From NCBI GenBank assembly GCA_024811115.1, contig JAKOGH010000168.1, forward strand, positions 310,001-374,000: a DNA stretch of 64,000 bases, written 5' to 3'. The DNA is from Terana coerulea (Eukaryota; Basidiomycota; Agaricomycetes; Polyporales; Phanerochaetaceae). How positions within the stretch are numbered: position 1 is the stretch's first letter; every line of letters begins with the position of its first letter. Below the pieces are notes generated by a model that made no database searches, was not told where the DNA came from, and saw nothing but the letters and a program-made list of their open reading frames with translations. This document shows positions 20,645 to 33,087 of this stretch, piece by piece. Made by a program: the position numbers and the translations under genes.

Positions 20645-21589
20645 CTAGTCGTCGGTATCCTCGTCTGTACTAGCTTCCTGGCTGCGAAGGCTCTGAGCAT
20701 AACAAGGGTAGGAAAACAACAGACACTTACAGAACCAAGCTGTCAACATCATCTGCAGGGTCATACTCGAAAGAGAGCACCTCCAGAAGGCGTTCTGTCC
20801 CCGCCACCTCCTGAACGAATTCAAGCTTCTTCTCTTTCCTATGCGCGCCTCGGCGGCATATTTTCTGTATGTGAGGGTTCGAGGCCACCACCGACATCCT
20901 ACCGTTCGCGACATTCCACACGAGCGCTTCGGAAGGTATTCGGACGAATTCTAACGCAGGCGCATGCTGGAGTGCAGCGGCTAGCGGCTGCTTCATGATA
21001 AACATGCAGTTCAGCTCCACTGTTTTCTACGCCGTAGGCTCGTTGAGATATGTATACTGTCGAGCAGCGACCAAGCAGTCTCACCATCGACGTCCACTAC
21101 CGGAGGGCGGACTCGACTACTTGCTCCATTTCGTGCGCTACCTTGTTCCGCCCGCGGGTACTGGCGAGGTAGACCATCTCCGGCGTCATGATGGGAAGTG
21201 CACGCCGCAGCCCCGCGATCGAGTCGGAAGAACCGACGGAGGCCATGAGGACGTACAACCTTTTGACGTTCGGCGTGAGCGGCACGATCTTGTAGAGCTC
21301 CCGGCCAAAGCCTCCCTCCAGCCTCAGGCTGCGCACCGCCTTGCCGACGCTCGGGCTGGCGGCGAGCACTTGGGCGACGGCTCTCGCATGCTCCTGCGTG
21401 GTGATGTGGAGGTGCTCAAACGGCGGCGGGGTGCCTATCCGCAGCCAGCGTTTTGAGACAAGCAGAGCGCCGCTCAGAGGGGGCTCCGTCTGCGTGCCGG
21501 CGCTTTGGGCGAAACTGGAAGAAGTCGTCGGGGGCGAGGTGGTAGCTGAGGATCTCGCGGAGCAGCTCCTCCGGAAGAACAGCGTCCAT
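20645..21589 (-). CDS. F-box-like protein, family copy C (frameshifted)
   Basis: Starts MDAVLPEELLREILSYHLA at 21589. A one-base shift near 21480-21500 is needed to enter the family frame SGALLVSKRWLRIGTPPPF. The core LRLEGGFGRELYKIVPL and KRLYVLMASVGSSDSIAGL (about 21320-21190) is intact. After an intron near 21030-21095, an exon at about 21015-20727 encodes MSVVASNPHIQKICRRG and TERLLEVLSFEYDP. A final exon ends SQEASTDEDTDD at the stop 20645-20647. The acidic C-terminal exon is shared with copies B and D. It is more GC-rich than copy A, so the copies are not recent identical duplicates. Confidence 0.62.
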
Positions 21590-23139
21590 CCTCAGCCGAA
21601 CTCGCAGATACGCGTTTAAACGCGCATTTAGAGTATCTCGTGGTCGAGTAGAACGGTGTGGAACGGTCGAGCGTGAAAAACCTAATGAGCGACGCGGTCA
21701 CGGTCGAGTCACGGTACAGGAGCGTCGGAGTCTAGATCTTGGCTTCCTGCACCGGATGTAGCCGCAGACGCCTACCACTGTGGGTCCCGCCCTGTCCCGC
21801 CGCTGGACGTAAAGCTTCAGGTTGGGGTAGTCAAACAGGATCATGATGGGTACGTCGCTCTATTGAACGAAGAATTCGATGTGCTATCCATTTTGTGGCT
21901 TATTCGCCCTGTTGAGATTCCCGTTGATTACCTCTCTAGTAGGGCTGGCTCGCGTCTGAAATCGAACGTCCATTTGCGCAGAGCGAGTCTGTACTGAGTT
22001 TTTTTTAGAGTGCCGTGAACAAAGTGCCCAACACTTCCGCATTTCTCGAGAGAAAAGATTGATGACTCTACTCAGGCCGCAGGTGTGCGAAACGCGCAAC
22101 AGGAGGTTCACCATCTCGTCTAATCATCCGATCGTCACCGTGCTCGGCACACAGACGTGGCGAAACGACGACTTTACCAAGAGTTTCCAGCAAATTTTCT
22201 CCGGCATCGCCACGTCTCCTCGCCCATTAAAGAACTTGCCACCATGTCGCCAACGCGCTGATAGCTCTAAGCGAGGATTTAAGTTCACATTTTGCATCAG
22301 ATGCGGCGAGCACTCACGTTTAAGCTCCCTTGCCCAGATGAACGCTGATAGAACCTACACCCGCGTCGCCATGTTTCGTTCGTTTATTAACCTGGGGCTA
22401 TGCGATGCGTGATCACCACCCATGGACCAGCTCATCCGAAGAAGTAAGACGCAGGGCTATCACCCATCGTCGTGAGAGAGCATCACCGTATCACAACCCA
22501 CCGTCTGACGTTCAACAAAGCTTGGGTGCACCTCAACATCCCTGCTGATATCATCAGCAACACCCTCTGTTCTCGACACCACCAACAAATATAACTCATG
22601 CGCCGTATATTGGCACGCGAATAACGCGGGCACGCCACTGATGCGTGCGAGCTGGGGGGTGATGGCGGCGACGGAGGGATCAGGGCGAGGACGGGAAGGT
22701 GCCGCGGGGGCCGGCTGGCGTGCAACGGGCTGGCGTGTACTAGGCAGTGGGACAGAGCGCCTCGGAGCAGCACGCGAAGATTTCGCGAAGGGGGCGCGAA
22801 GATGCGCGTGTGTGCGTGTGTCGGGATGCAGGATCGTCGTCGGGTCGGGGCGTGCGACAGTGAGCTGCGAGCTCGCGAAGGCGGCGCGCGAACAGTATCA
22901 TGCCCGTCCACCAGCCCGGCCAACAGAGGAACAGCATTCGAACCACGGCCGAGCAATGGTCGACGCCTTCTTTGACCGGCGCGCAGGCCCATCTGTCCGG
23001 TCAGCGAACGCTGCGTCCTCCGGCGACTGGAACGCTGCCGGGGCGCAAAATCAGCACGCACGAAGGTTCAACTTGAATGCACGGCACGGCAGGAGCCTGC
23101 GATGTGGTAGATTGCAATGGAGCATCCCCGGATGTAGTG
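21590..23139. other. Gene-free stretch upstream of copy C
   Basis: Contains the promoter side of copy C. Open frames at 22059-22412 and 22641-23549 (forward) and 22483-23061 (reverse) overlap on opposite strands, have no recognised domain, and run into the tandem array. Nothing else is supported. Confidence 0.4.
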
Positions 23140-24135
23140 CTGGGTACCGCCTTGCCTGCCTGCATGCATCAGCGAAAACATCAGACGGGATATCAGACCG
23201 TGCGTATAAGGAGGCACTGGGTGCTTGCCTGGATGCGAATCGATTACTTGCAACAAGTCGGGGCGTGCGTCTTTTGTACGCGTCCGTCGTCCGAGACGAG
23301 CCGTGCGTCCACGCCGGAGGCCGCAAGGCCGCAATGGGATCATGTATACCAGAGTGTATGCCGCGGCACACGCTGCGTTCATACACATCAAAGTACTGTG
23401 AATATCAGAGAAGATATCAGACTAGGCGTATACGTAGTGCGCACTGCGCACTTGCCCGCATGCATATTTGCTGCTTTCAAGGAAGCGTTGGTCTGTCGTG
23501 GGCCTTTTCGTTCACATCCTCACATCGTACGAGACGAAGTCTTCCTTAGGAGGTAATATGCGTATCAGAGTATATGCGGCACTAGCAGGAGAAGATTGCA
23601 ATGTAGCTTAACTGCGTATATCTCCACGCCCACACACCTCAAAGTGCTGTGAACATCAGAGTGGGTATCAGAATACGCGTACAAGTATGTATGCAATATG
23701 CGTACTTGCCTGCATGCGAATTGGTTGCTTCCAATGAGACGGGGCCATTCTTCTCATGCTTTCGTCGTCCGGAACGCGTCCTTCCTCCGCGCCGGAGGAA
23801 GTGAGGCCACAATGGCACCATGCATGTCAGAATATGTGCGGCACAACATAGGGGGTGATATGATCGCAATGTATCATTACTGGTGCACCACCACGCCCAC
23901 ACACATTCAAGCACTGTGAACATCAGAGCAGATATCAGAATACGTGCACAAGCATGTAATGCGTACTTGCAAGTGTGCGGATCTGCTCCCTTCAATTGAA
24001 GCGTGCGCCTCGTCGTTCACATCCGCCCATCGTCCGAGCCGAGCCAGTCTTTCCTCCGCTCCGGAGGAAGCAAAGCGGCCCCCTACACCAGGCACCATAC
24101 ATATCAAACAAAGCGTATGCGGCACAGAGCGAAAG
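23140..24135. repeat. Degenerate tandem array, about four units of 220-270 bp
   Basis: An ATCAG-x(5-10)-ATCAGA signature recurs at about 23180, 23404, 23655 and 23922, giving spacings of 224, 251 and 267 bp. In each unit it is followed by a GTAC/GTATACG stretch, an ACTTGC-x-TGCATGCG-like segment, a TTCACATCC- or TTTCGTCGTCC-type segment, CCTCCGC-CCGGAGGAAG, a CAATGG-x-ACCATG-like box and a TATGCGGCACA box, roughly in that order. Copies are clearly diverged, with unit 2 most changed. The array may be an old satellite-like repeat or part of a long non-coding transcript. Open frames through it conflict between strands. Confidence 0.65.
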
Positions 24136-27100
24136 TGAAACCGAGCACGTTCCCACGTTGGATCGTCGCAGGGCGCCGTGGGAGTGTGGCGCGCCCCTGA
24201 ATAAATCAATACCTTGAACACGTACGCGGGCGGCCGCGACCATTGGTCGTCGTCTGTATATGTTCTGGGCAGCGTGCGCAGCGGCACATTGGCATTGCGG
24301 AGGGGACGCCAGGGGCGGAATGGCGGGCGGTGCCTGGGCGGCGGCGGCTGGTGCGGCACGTGCGAGGGGCCGTGCGCGGCGAATGCAATTGTGTACAGTA
24401 TGTATGCAAACGCGCGGCGGGACGGGCAGGCCACTGTCGCGGGAAGCGGGCGAGGCGCCGCGAGGCCCGCCGACCGCGGAGCGGCGCCATGCCGCAGGCG
24501 CGATGGGCGACCAGCCCTTCGGTGCAGCGGCGCATGCACTGTCGCGACTGGGCTGTGCCTTTGTCGAGTCTTCCCTGTCGCGCGCCGGACGCAGCGAGCC
24601 CCGGGGACCGTGTGCTGGCGCCGCCGCGTCCGCCGCCGTCGGGCACCGTGCGCGTCGGCGGGCCAGGCGACATCCAACCAGCCGTGCGCAGGCGCCTCCA
24701 GCAGCGACGAGCCGGGAGAGGACGCGGGCTATGTATAGACGGGGCGCCGGCGGGTGCAGTCCGTGTGACGTGGCGCGCTTCGCGCCGCTCCGTCTGATAG
24801 ATTCTGCCAAGGGCCGCCGCCGGGAGAGCCCATCGCGCCAGGGTCCCCCGCTTCCTTGATCCTGATATCTGCAGTCCAGACAAGCCAAGCTGCGAAGGGG
24901 GCATCCCAGCCGTGCTGCGTCAGAGCTCGTCAGAGTGATGGGTACGGCGACCGGCCAGGGGCGTGATAGCGTTCGTGGGGTGCATTGAATGGGCGGCCTG
25001 GGACGGTGGGCACCAAGAAAGGGGCGCGGCGTGAGGCTGGGGGCGCGGCGACCTACGCACCAGAGCGCGAGAGACTGTTTCTCCGGGTGCCCTGGGGGAG
25101 CACATGCACCCCGCGTTCTCCCGCCGGGCGACTGCTGTGGGTCATTGAGTCGAGCGTGCGCTGGAGTGGGTCGCGCTCGCGCGCGGCGGGAGGATCGTAC
25201 CGTTATGTCCTGGCACCGCATGCTTGGCACGGCTGCAGACGCGATGTCGTGGGGGCTAACGTACAGCGGAACAGTGGGACACGGGCTCCTGGAGGAAACA
25301 GACAGTCAATGATATGTTCAGGCGCGTATGTAGCACCTAGGGCCATGTATGTACGCACCCCGCCAGGAAACAGACGCTGCGCATCTGCATCACGGTGACC
25401 GGTCGCAGTCTGCGTGATGCAGAACGCATGCCCATCCTCGTCCATCCTCATCACGCACGTGACAGCCGCCCCCGTTCCAGCACCGCGAAAGCATCTGAGC
25501 GCACGCTGCGGCAGAGTTCAGACGAGGGGGCGCGCTGCGGCGCGGTGTGGTAACCTGGGAGCTGGTCAGCCACATATCGGGCGCGACTGAACCTTCCCGC
25601 GTCGCCCAGGCGGGGCCTCGCGGCGCGCGAATCGACGCGTATGGCGCGCGTTGTCCCCGTCCCCTTGTTTCCTCGAACCTTGCGCACCTTGGGCTGCGCC
25701 TGCCGTATCCGCACGCACACCAGGGGTGCCTTCGCACGGCGGAGGGTTCGTCGGCTGCCCGTTCTCGAAGCGTTATGGACGCGTTCTGGAAGCGTTCGCG
25801 TGATTTTGAATGCAATTAACGAGGGGCGGAAGAAGAAGGGGCACTTACGCAGCGTTACCTCATCCGCGCGTCCGGTGGAAGGCCAGGCACGCCTCGAGGC
25901 CCGTGACGCCACACGCTGCGCCGTGCCCTTCCAGTCAACACCCACCAAGGGCCCAGTGAACAGCAAAAGAAGGCCGCCTGTGCCTCACGTGCGCGTTCAT
26001 TCGCACACCTCCCGCGTCTACTCTATTTGCTGCAGCACACTGTCCGTATGCGTGTGCGTGCCGCGATCCGCTCGGTGCGCCTCCCGCCGTACCTGAATCT
26101 ATCTGCATACGCGCGCAGCGTGGCCCGACAGAATATAAACCGTATACGTACTGATGACGGGAGTGCGCGCGTGTGTGCGCAAGCTGGGAAACACTGATTG
26201 ATGAACTGTGAATGAATCACGGAAAACTGGGTACCCACGCCACACCCCAGCCCGCCATCGCCCGCGTTTCCGCGCGGGAAGCCTCCACCCGCGAGCTGGC
26301 CGATTCCGGCGCCAGCGTGACCCATGGCCAGGTATTCAATATTCATGCATTGTGTGGGTCGGGGGCGGGCAGCGCCACACATACAGTCCCCCGTTTTCGC
26401 GGCAAGGACATCAGCGGCGGGCCCACGCCACCGCATGGCGGCGTGCGGCGCCCTCTTCGTGCCAAGGTCGTGCGCTTTCCATGTATTCGACGCGCGGGCC
26501 GCGGCACCCTTGACAGAATACGTTCAAAAAGGTTTCTGGGTTGGACTCCGCCAGGGCTTCTGTCTGCCCAGCGTTTCAGACGCACTGCATCACGGGCGTC
26601 CCAGGCTAGCGCGTCGAGCGCGGCGAGATCCTGCGCTTGCGGACGTCTGAAGGGTGTCTGCGTCTGACACCGATCTGCAAGGGTCGTCGGCACAGCGCGC
26701 GCGTCGCCTAAGTACGGAGCGTATGTCGCGGTTTAGCGTACCCGCGAGGGTTGTTGAGACACCGAAGCGGTGCTGGCGACGTCAACGGGGCGTAGGCCCT
26801 AGCATCCTAGGAATCGCGCGCGTCCGGTGCGCCCGACGCGCTTGAGTGGCTCGATCGCGATCCGAGTCCGCGTCCGCGTCGGTGTGCATCAGTTGTGCAT
26901 CGGGCTCGGTGAGGTGGAATCGACGGACGGCGGTGACGGTGCGTACTTTGATGGAGGCGGGAGGCCCCTAGGAGGACGGCGAACCTACGGCGGTGGCGTC
27001 GGACCACTGTTACGTCGATGCGAGGCAAAGCACGAAGGTTGCCGACGCTGGGGCCCAAACGTCCGGTGAATGCGTATCATGCAATGAGGCCTGAGGCTAA

Positions 27101-29091
27101 AACAAAACTCTGGTCCGTGCGAGGCGAGGCGAAACGGGTCGGCGCGACGCGAGGTCGTCCCGCGCCCTCCGAGTCGTATCAGAAAAAACGCGAGCCTGCA
27201 GAGCGTCGACAAGGTTTGCGCGTTGCGTAAGCGTACCGCGTATGTTTTTTTCTTCTTCTGGTGGAAGGTGTAAGTGCGCGTGGGGCCGCTGCGGGACGGT
27301 GCGAGTAAGCATCAGGCAAGTCCTTTGATGACACGGACGACCAGTCGACTATCCCCAACCCGGCGTAAGTGCGACGATGTGGCGTCCAGGGTCCCGATAT
27401 CCTATTAGCCTCGCCGCACCCGCGCCACTGCACAGCGCGTCGTCAGCAGCACGACACGCCAGTGGGGACCGGGAGGCCCATCAGAGGCAGCGCCACATAC
27501 CGGCCGTGGTGCATCAGCGTGCGCGGGCGCGCGTAGGGCGGGACGGACGCGGCCCCAGGGCGGGAAACGCGGGGGCGGGGGCACGCCCGCCGCGGTGCAG
27601 CGCGCCGGGCGCACAGCCGTCCGCGCAGGGTCGCGCGGACCCGCGCCGCCCGCCCTCTTCCCTCCCTCCCTGCCTCCCTGCCTCCCCTCCTCCCCACTCA
27701 CCCGATCCGCCCGGCCTCCCGAGCACAGCAGTCGCTCCTTCGCCCGCGGCAACCGCGATCCCCAGCCGCGTTCGTCGTGCACAGACGGCAGGGAAGACGC
27801 CAGAACGAGGCAAGACCGCGCAACCGTGCATGCACCAGTCGACGTCGGACGCGGCAGCGAAGACAGAAGGCCGCGCGCAGGCAGATTCTGCTCACGCCCC
27901 GACAGGCGCCCAGGCACGCGAGGCTCCTGGCTCGAGCGAGCTTCGAAGTCAAAGCGCCGAGCGCCCGGTGAGCCCGACGATGCGCGGCCGCCCCGATTGC
28001 CTGCATCGGCGCCGCGTCGGCGCGTGGCGGGGAAGCGTCGCGTTGCACGGAAGCTCCTCAAGCTGGGAATACGAAGAGCTTGGAAGACGAAGGCTCGCGC
28101 ACGATTGGCACGGCGCCGGCGGAGTCGGTGCGCCGCCGCGCGTGTACGTACCGTTGTTTTTCCAAGCCTCTTGTTCCCGATTTGTTTGTTTTTTTGTGCA
28201 AGGTTTCGTCGTTGGACCAGGCAAAGGTTTCGCGCAAGGTTTTTCGCCTCCTCTCGATTTTGCCTCCGCTTGTGCTGTTGCCCCAGCAAACCTCCGTGAT
28301 GCCACACACGCACCGTACCAGCCTAAGCTTTGCATGCCAGCGCCTCCCGAAGCGGCCCCAGTCGCCTCCGCCCCTTTGTTCCTTTGCACCGGCACCGTCG
28401 TCTCGCCTCGGGGCGTGGCCCCTGCCTCCGCAGACAGACCCGGCCAGCACGGCTCCCGACGCCGTCTGCGGCGCAGATCCACGACGCTGGCAGGCACCCC
28501 CGACGAGCGAGGGTTCGCGACACCGGCCGTGCGTATTAGGTTCGATGGCCCTCGAAGATCCCGCGCCGACAGCAAACAGGCAAAGGCAGAGCACACCAGG
28601 CACAACAGATCTCCGAGCCAGAACCAGACCACGGCGGACGGACGGGCGCACACGGGGGTGTAGAGAGAGATGGACGGACGCAGAGAGACGCGCCGCGGAG
28701 GCTGCATGCATTATTAGCTCAGGAACACACTATTACACTATATGCGTACATTACTTTACAGAACACCACAAAGCGGGAATGGGATGGGATGGGATGGGAT
28801 GCGGGCGGCCGACGGCACCAGGCGAGCGTACGTGACACAGTTGAGACAACGAGACGATGTGATGGGAGAGCAACAGAGAGAGAAAAAGAGCAGAAACGAC
28901 AGCGTCCGTGCGGCGCGCGGTGCGAGAGCAGGGGTACAAGGTAGGGGAGCAAGGTAGCCGCGCGCGCGGTATTAGAGCAATATAATAATTACGGGTATGC
29001 TACTTCTTCGTCGTCCGTGTCGCCCGTCGCGAGCGAGCATCTAGCGGGGGATCCCGCGCAACAGCAATATGCAGAAACAGGCACAGGCGGC
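24136..29091. other. GC-rich gene desert
   Basis: About 5 kb of very GC-rich, CG-dense DNA downstream of homeobox gene 2. Long open frames occur on both strands at once (for example 24206-25230 reverse and 27377-28663 forward). Their arginine-, alanine- and proline-rich translations carry no domain, and their number follows from the lack of AT-rich stop codons. No splice pattern or RNA gene was recognised. The stretch is compositionally unlike the flanking housekeeping genes. Confidence 0.45.
28775..28805. repeat. GGGAT microsatellite
   Basis: Five near-perfect GGGAT-type units followed by GCGGG. Runs of three G separated by two bases could form a G-quadruplex on the forward strand. It lies about 290 bp downstream of the homeobox gene 2 stop codon. 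Confidence 0.7.
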
Positions 29092-31190
29092 TCAGTGGGG
29101 CGTGTTGTACCCCGAGCCGGGCTGCGGCGACGCCGAGTGGCCGTGGTCGGGAAACGTATAGCGCGCGGTGCTCGTCGGCGCGTGCGCGCCCTCGGGCGAC
29201 ACGCGGCCGTACGACCCCTGCGCATACATCCCGCCGCCGTGCCCGCCCAGAAACGGGTTCGGCGCGCCCATCGTCGGCGGCGCACTCAACGGGACGCCCA
29301 GATACGATGATGCTGATGCGCCGCCGTGCCCGTGGCTGTGGCCGCCGACGTGCGCCGACGGGTGCAGCGCGCCGCCCGCGCCGTACGCGATGCGGTTCGC
29401 GCCGTAGCCGCCGTCGAGGTACGGGTGGTGCCCATGGTGCCCGCCGCCGAGGCCGCCCGCGGACGCGTGGCTGCTGCTCATGCTGCGCGTCATGCCGACG
29501 AGGTGGCGCGTGCTCGCGAGCGGGCCGGGGTAGTCGGGCAGCGCCTGCAGGCTGAGCGGGTGGTAGAGCGTGAGGCTGTCCGCGGGCATCGACGCGCGCC
29601 GCCCGCTGTCGAGCACGGACGGTCGCGGCGCGGCGTAGGGTAGGTTCGTCTGGGGGCCAGCTGCGGCGCGGTGTGCAGGGGCGAGGATCCGACGGCGGGC
29701 CTGCAGGTCCATCACCGTTAGCTTGTATGCATAGCGGGAAAGAAAAAGGAGGGACGCACGTTGATCATCCAGTTCGACACCTGCGACATGCTGAGCCCCG
29801 TCGCGTTGCACAGCTGCTTCTTCTCCTCCCTCGCTCGGGTACGGGTGGTCCGAATGGCGATGCAGCCAGTCCTTGAGGTAGTCCGTCACCGGCTTCGGCA
29901 GCTTCCCGCGTTTGCGCGGCGCCCGCTCGACGAGCGACGGCGGAGGTAGCGCCGCCGCCTGCGGCGAGCGCTGCGGGGACGTCGTCACCGAGATGCTGGG
30001 TGGAGAGCCGGACGACGGAAGACCAGAGGCCATGGCCGGCGGACTGAGCGCGAAGTCGTTCGTGGGGAACGTCCAGTCGCCCTCGCTCTTGATGCTCCTC
30101 CGCTCGTGCTGCCCCGAGATGCGCGGCGCGCCGCCGTAAAGCGTGGAGCCGCGGTCGTCGCCGTACCGCGGCGAGAGCGTGCCTTGGGCCTGGCCCGGCG
30201 TGCTGCTCGGCCGCGCGATGCCCGCCGCCCAGCCGTCCTCGGGGCTCGCGCCGGCAAAGGAGAAGGACGAGGTCGAGGACGGCGGGACGGAGTAGCTGCT
30301 GTTGTCGTGCGCGTACAGCTGCGTGTCGACGCGCGGGCGGCGGGCGGGGTCCGCGCCGTCGCCGTTGTGCTCGTGGTCGTGGGGGGTCGTGTGCGGGGAA
30401 CTGGTACGCGGCGAGGCCGGACTGCGAGTGCGACGCGCGGTGGAGGCCTGGCGCGGGGAGGCGGAGGCGGCCGGTGTCGTGCAGGCTCGAGGGCAGCGAC
30501 GCGCGCCGGAGCTCGTGGCGGTCCTGGAACGCGCTCGCGAGCGACGGCAGCTGCACGCGCGGGCTCCCCGCGCTGAGCTCCGAGCGGGCGTCGTCCGCGT
30601 CCGCCTGCTGGTGGTGGGCGTGCGGCGGGTCCCAGTCGGCGTGGCCGAGCTCGGGGCGCGGCCGCTTCGGCGCAGGCGAGGCAGACGGCGAGTAGTCGTA
30701 CGCGCGCTTGTCGGGGCGGGACTGGAGGGAGCTGTCCGAGGCGGCGGAGCTGGACATGCGCCGCGAGTCGTAGGGGTCGAGCTCGGCGTCGTCCGACGAC
30801 GGCGGGGTGTGGGTGTGGCTGGCGGCGGCGGGCATGTCAGTGTGAGAGGCAAGAGAGAGCGGGCGGTGGCAGGGGACTGACAAGAGGGCGGGGGAGGCTG
30901 CGCCCGCGAGGACGTCAAACGGCAGAGAGTCAATCCCGGCCTTGGGGTCTTGGGTGCTGGACGGGGCAAGAAAATCAAAGTCAGCGACGGACGGGGAAGG
31001 GAACCAGGCAGGACACGCTCCGAGCCCTCGAATTTTATTCGCGGCGGCACGCGAGGCGGGGGTGACAGCTGACAGGGACCGTGCCTTGCAGGGCTAAATG
31101 TGATGGGCGCTCACTCACAGGGCGTAGTGCAGCTGCGCGACGTTGTAGCGGTTCAGCGGCGCGTCGGGCAGCGGGAGCGTGTCGATCATG
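29092..31190 (-). CDS. TALE-class homeobox transcription factor, single homeodomain
   Basis: A predicted nuclear regulator and paralog of the gene at 14.2 kb. A probable first exon MIDTLPLPDAPLNRYNVAQL (31190 to about 31117) ends in a canonical GTGAGT donor. The next exon gives FDFLAPSSTQDPKAGIDSL and MPAAASHTHTPPSSDDAEL (an internal ATG at 30835 is the alternative start), then a long Ser/Pro/His-rich stretch. The homeodomain spans about 29935-29690: KRGKLPKPVTDYLKDWL, DHPYPSE, MSQVSNWMIN, an intron and ARRRILAPAH. The W-M-I-N helix replaces the usual W-F-x-N. The tail is Gly/His-rich and ends at 29092. Two frame changes are seen, in the C6 run near 30390 and an extra G at 29828-29830; the latter is at exactly the same homeodomain codon as in the paralog. 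GC content is very high. Confidence 0.78.
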
Positions 31191-33087
31191 GGCGGCGGGG
31201 GCGCGGGGGCGGGGGGCGGGGACGGGGGCGGCGGGGTCGAGGACGCTAGTGCAGCAACAGCGGTGGGCTCAGCCGATAGTGTATGCAGCTGTCCTGAGTA
31301 GCGTTCGATCGCATCGTGCGTGGCCCGAGCTCTTATAGGCTGCACGCCCTGGTGTGCACTCCCTCCCCGGGGCCCTCCTGGGAAAGGATCAAGGACGCTC
31401 ATTCGTCCGAGCCATCAGCAGCGAAAAGCGGAAAGGCTGCAGGCCATCATCCCATCATGGCCCTTGTTGCCTCGCCAGCCCAGACCCAACCCACGCGCCG
31501 TTCCCACTCTCTGCTGCCCAGCGTTGCCAATTCAAAACCTTGCACTCTGCCCCCAGCCAATCACCGCGCCGTGCCCGAGCCTGGGGCACGGAGCCAGTAG
31601 CACGCACGCGCCCATCTCTCGTGCGCCGCGCAGAGGCACGATGGTCGAGAGGGCCGTTGTTGCTCCTGCGCAGGCGGTGCAGCAAAGCGTCGAGGAGGGC
31701 AGCGCCTCGCGCGCGTCCCACTTGATCTCCCCCTCCCGGCGCCTGCCCTGGCTGCCTCGCAATTAATCACGCGATTTATCAACAATCGCCCTCCCCGGAT
31801 CTCTGGCCTCGGACGCGGCTGAGTCGCGCTCCGACGGGGCACACCTCCCCTATCCGGCGCGCTCTCCGCGACCGGATCTGATCTGCCCTCGCCGTCGCCT
31901 GCACCGCCCGCGCTGTCACTGGCGTTCGACGCATCCCGCCGGCAAGTCTGCGCGCTGCGCGGGTCGCTGACAGTGACAATCCCCCCCGCCTGCGCAGGCG
32001 GTCGTCATGCGACACAAGCACCTCCAAGCCTCCCCAGCCGCTGCACGGCGCACTGCCGTCGACGGGCGCAGCGGCCGCGCCAGTGAGCCCGCCGCGCACT
32101 TGGCACTCGCGTCTGCGGGTGAGGCCCGCGCCGGGTCCGCCTGCGCCCGAATTGGCTTAATGAGCCCCGCGCGGGACTGATAAGTACAGGGGCAGCCCAC
32201 CCAGAAGCCGCCGCACCCAGAGGCAATGGAGAAACTGGGAGCCCTCGGGGGCCCCGATCCAGGCACACCATGCGCACAGCTTCCGAGCATTCCTCCGTCT
32301 TTTTGCTTTTCTGCTGTTATTGCCTCTGCTCCTGCGGTCCTCGCCTCCTCCGCCGGCCTCCAAACCTTGTCCCCTGGGGTATTTGCGTCGAGGAGGTATG
32401 TGGGCAGGCGGTGCACACACCCCTGGGTGTTGTCGCGCGTTGCCACCATGCGCCCGCATAGCGACGAGAGCTTCTGAGCTTTGGGTCCTGCTGCCCTCGC
32501 CTGCGTGCACCGCCCCCGCGTGCGTCCTGGGATTCTTTACAGGCCAAGCAGTGTGCCTGCATTATGCACGTCAGCGCGACTTTGATCCCGCGCGCGATGG
32601 GGCTGATCGCCCCAGATTTGGTCCCGCGGCCAGCCAGCTCTGCCTCCGCCCACCACGATCGCATCCAGGCCACAGAATACACTGCGATATACCTTGTTTG
32701 CTGTCACCTCGGACGCTTACATAACGTACAGATAGAGAAAGACGTCCGTGGGAGCCATCGACGAAACCTAGTAGACAGCGAATGCAATCCAGGTGACATT
32801 GCAGATCCAGAGCCCGTGCACACATATGCCGCAAAGATACGAGGTAAATCAGAGGCCCAGGAGGAAGGAAGGCAGAGCCCTTCGCGCAATCTGACGGGCG
32901 CGTTCCGTCCTCTGCGGGGCGTGCAATCCGTCACTCTGCGCATCCCGCAGCACACATCCCATCTCCCATCCATCCATCCTCCTCAACACGCCACAAATAA
33001 AGATATATCCCACCCGCCTCCATTCCGCTTCATTAAGTCCAAGATATGTGATATGGTGTTCGTGCGTTCGTCGATGGAGAGGGCGGG
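31191..33087. other. Upstream region of homeobox gene 2
   Basis: About 1.9 kb between the probable start of homeobox gene 2 and the 3' end of the NUD1-like gene. Pyrimidine-rich tracts (for example around 31470-31560) suit a basidiomycete promoter or 5' leader. Overlapping open frames on both strands look incidental. No specific operator can be named. Confidence 0.4.

Noticed and set aside
22641..23549. A 302-codon forward open frame
   Set aside because: It runs into the degenerate tandem array, which interrupts any consistent protein, and the reverse strand is equally open.
23140..24135. A CRISPR-like array
   Set aside because: Units are 220-270 bp and diverged, with no short identical direct repeats or spacers of constant length, and the DNA is eukaryotic.
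23992..25230. A 412-codon reverse open frame and its overlapping forward partners
   Set aside because: Very GC-rich, with equally long frames on the opposite strand. The translation is rich in Arg, Ala and Pro without a domain, and no splice pattern is seen. It follows from a lack of stop codons, not from coding selection.
27377..28663. A 428-codon forward open frame
   Set aside because: Three other long frames overlap it on both strands, composition is arginine- and proline-biased, and no family motif appears.
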